Of a DNA stretch of 13,045 bases, positions 11,726-13,045 are shown piece by piece. The notes beneath the pieces were generated by a model, which saw only the letters and a program-made list of their open reading frames with translations, did not search any database and was not told the DNA's origin. Positions within the stretch are counted from its first letter, which is position 1, and every line of letters begins with the position of its first letter. Position numbers and translations under genes: made by a program. Source of the DNA: JBBDYQ01 sp035553855 (GTDB taxonomy: Bacteria; Actinomycetota; Thermoleophilia; Solirubrobacterales; Thermoleophilaceae); the NCBI GenBank assembly GCA_035553855.1, contig DATMJO010000095.1:1-13045 (forward strand), read 5' to 3'.

Positions 11726-13045
11726 ATGGCCCGTCTCCCGCTCACGGCCGCGCTGGCCCTCGCCTGCGCGCTCGCGGGCGCCCCCGCGGCGCCCGCCGCC
11801 ACCTCCGGCGGCTACCGCACCACCTGCGGGGTCCAGCTCGCGAGCGGCGTCGCGGGCGTCCCCGGCGGGCCGATATGCGGGACCGACGAGGGCGACGATG
11901 TGGGCTTCGCGGGCGAGGACGCCGGCGTCGCCTTCTTCGGCGAGAACGGTCACGACACGATCGAGGGCTCGCGCTACGCCGACGGCTTCGACGGCGGCGG
12001 AGGCAACGACGAGATCCACGGCGGCCGCGGCGACGACCGCATCGACGGCGGTGACGACTCCGACGTCCTCTTCGGCGGCCTCGGCGACGACCTGATCGTG
12101 GAGCTGCGCTTCGGCGTCCGGGAGCGCCTCTTCGGCGGGCCTGGCGACGACCATGTGGCGGGCGGGCGCGGCAACGACTTCATCTTCGGAGGTACCGGCA
12201 ACGACGTGCTGCTCGGAGGCAACGGGCCGGACCGCCTCTACGGCGGGCCCGGCGACGACATCCTCTACGGCGGGCCCGGTCGGGACGTCTTCGACTGCGG
12301 CCCCGGCCGCGACACCGTCTACCGCGTCCGCGGGCGCGCCGGCCGGGACGCCCCCGTACGGCGCTCCGCCGGCTGCGAGCGGATCGTCAACACCGACCCG
12401 ACGGCCGACTTCGCGCTCAATCTCGTGCGGGGGAGCGAAGGCCGCGACGACCTCGTCGGCACCTCCGGCGGCGACCTGCTCGAGGGCAAGGGCGGGTCCG
12501 ACCGGCTCTTCGGCGGGGCGGGCGACGACGAGCTCGAGGGCGACGGCGCCTCGAACCAGGGCGACGACCTCCTCATGGGCGGCTCCGGCAACGACCGGCT
12601 CGCCGGACGGTCGGGCGACGACCGCCTCTACGGCGACGCTCGATCCGAGATGGGCGGCCCGCCCGGCGCGGACGAGCTGGTCGGCGGCTCGGGGCGGGAC
12701 CTCCTGGTGGGCGGACCTGGCAACGACCTCCTGCGAGGCGCCTACGACGGCGACCGCGTGCTCGCCGGCGCGGGGAGCGACGTCGTCTCGCTCCTCGGCG
12801 GAGACACCTCGGACCCCAACGCCCGCGTCCAGGTGGACTGCGGCCCCGGCCGCGACGTGGTCATCATCAACCCGGCCCGCCGCGGCACCTACCGGCGCTG
12901 CGAGTCGTTCGCCGACCAGTTCCACACAGCCGACTTCGGCTTCCTCTTCCGCCCGTCCCCCGAGGGCTACCCGCCCGGCTTCCCCGTCTCCTCCCGCGCC
13001 CCCCGCGGGCGCGTGGCGGGCCGTGCCCGCGGGGGGCGCGGGAGG
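11726..13045 (+). CDS. Secreted RTX-type (hemolysin-type calcium-binding repeat) protein, runs off the right edge
   Basis: The frame is open to the window end (440 codons seen). The N-terminus MARLPLTAALALACALAGAP is a signal peptide, with AxA cleavage near residue 25. Two blocks of Gly/Asp nonapeptide repeats follow (about 70-190 and 240-360), with units such as GGPGDDILY, GGTGNDVLL and GGSGNDRLA, expected to form calcium-bound parallel beta-rolls. Each block ends in a matching cap: DCGPGRDTV with a later GCERI (C191, C217), and DCGPGRDVV with RRCESF (C372, C392). With C34/C51 this makes three cysteine pairs, plausible disulfides outside the cell. The last visible residues turn Pro/Arg/Gly-rich. 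An in-frame ATG at 11687, 13 codons upstream, is an alternative start. A signal peptide suggests Sec export rather than type I secretion. Function unknown. Confidence 0.88.
   Translation, partial: MARLPLTAALALACALAGAPAAPAATSGGYRTTCGVQLASGVAGVPGGPICGTDEGDDVGFAGEDAGVAFFGENGHDTIEGSRYADGFDGGGGNDEIHGGRGDDRIDGGDDSDVLFGGLGDDLIVELRFGVRERLFGGPGDDHVAGGRGNDFIFGGTGNDVLLGGNGPDRLYGGPGDDILYGGPGRDVFDCGPGRDTVYRVRGRAGRDAPVRRSAGCERIVNTDPTADFALNLVRGSEGRDDLVGTSGGDLLEGKGGSDRLFGGAGDDELEGDGASNQGDDLLMGGSGNDRLAGRSGDDRLYGDARSEMGGPPGADELVGGSGRDLLVGGPGNDLLRGAYDGDRVLAGAGSDVVSLLGGDTSDPNARVQVDCGPGRDVVIINPARRGTYRRCESFADQFHTADFGFLFRPSPEGYPPGFPVSSRAPRGRVAGRARGGRGR

Noticed and set aside
11726..11770. A lipoprotein signal (Cys14 in ALALACALAG)
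   Set aside because: The residue at the -3 position is Ala rather than Leu, and the hydrophobic segment continues past the cysteine to an AxA-type site, so an ordinary signal peptide fits better.
11599..11802. An N-terminal extension of the RpiR-like protein through the palindrome
   Set aside because: It would add 68 low-complexity residues beyond the usual family length and overlap the divergent RTX gene. GTG at 11598 gives the expected N-terminus.
9418..12054. An 878-codon plus-strand open frame
   Set aside because: It runs antisense through the pdxS N-terminus, the DUF559 and rpiR-like genes and into the RTX gene in another frame. Its translation is low-complexity with no domain; long antisense frames are expected at this GC content.
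11726..13045. Tandem GGCGGGCCCGGCGACGAC-like DNA repeats as a possible CRISPR or satellite array
   Set aside because: The periodicity is that of 27-base codons for RTX nonapeptides in one open frame, with variable spacing and no spacers.

Overview
The window is a very GC-rich, gene-dense stretch of chromosome. It is most likely from an actinobacterium, possibly a deep-branching class such as Thermoleophilia/Solirubrobacterales; that placement is inferred from GC content, gene content and gene order, not measured. The backbone resembles an old actinobacterial neighbourhood: pdxS-pdxT, yebC, ruvC-ruvA-ruvB and secD, all on the minus strand and in the same order as in mycobacteria. Other genes are interleaved with it. 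Five same-strand junctions share a four-base GTGA or ATGA stop/start overlap (PAS protein/secD, ruvC/ruvA, ruvA/ruvB, pdxS/pdxT, pdxT/aminopeptidase), and the convergent tetR and yebC genes share a CTAG at their stop codons.

Layout from left to right. At 1-984 (-), a small zinc-ribbon/PAS protein is followed by the start of secD, which runs off the left edge. At 1099-2826 (+) lies a DipZ-like thiol-disulfide protein: a CcdA-type membrane domain, a thioredoxin domain and a C-terminal beta domain. At 2834-5352 (-), a three-helix membrane protein is followed by ruvC, ruvA and ruvB, the Holliday-junction resolution machinery. At 5396-5995 (+) a TetR-family regulator is divergent from the membrane-protein gene; a perfect 7+4+7 inverted repeat lies between the two -10-like boxes. 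At 5992-6744 (-) is yebC. At 6831-7010 (+) is a 59-codon acidic small ORF. At 7031-9680 (-) is a PLP operon, pdxS-pdxT, extended by an M29 metallo-aminopeptidase and by a 23-residue arginine-rich microprotein ORF with a strong Shine-Dalgarno sequence. At 9784-10686 (-) is an orphan AbiEi-like/DUF559 protein. At 10747-11598 (-) is an RpiR/MurR-family regulator. From 11687 or 11726 (+) to the right edge runs a secreted protein with RTX-type glycine/aspartate repeats.

Functional themes are DNA recombination and repair (RuvABC), protein export (SecD), extracytoplasmic redox (DipZ) and vitamin B6 synthesis (PdxST). No mobile element, tRNA, rRNA or CRISPR array was seen. No clearly new multigene system stands out. 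The items most worth a second look are the 23-aa microprotein, the 35-bp near-perfect palindrome upstream of the RTX gene, the TetR/operator/membrane-protein unit next to ruvCAB, and the PAS protein sitting where YajC is often found beside secD. Several genes have a TANNNT box 6-8 bases before ATG, which suggests leaderless mRNAs. No stretch longer than 300 bases lacks a gene.
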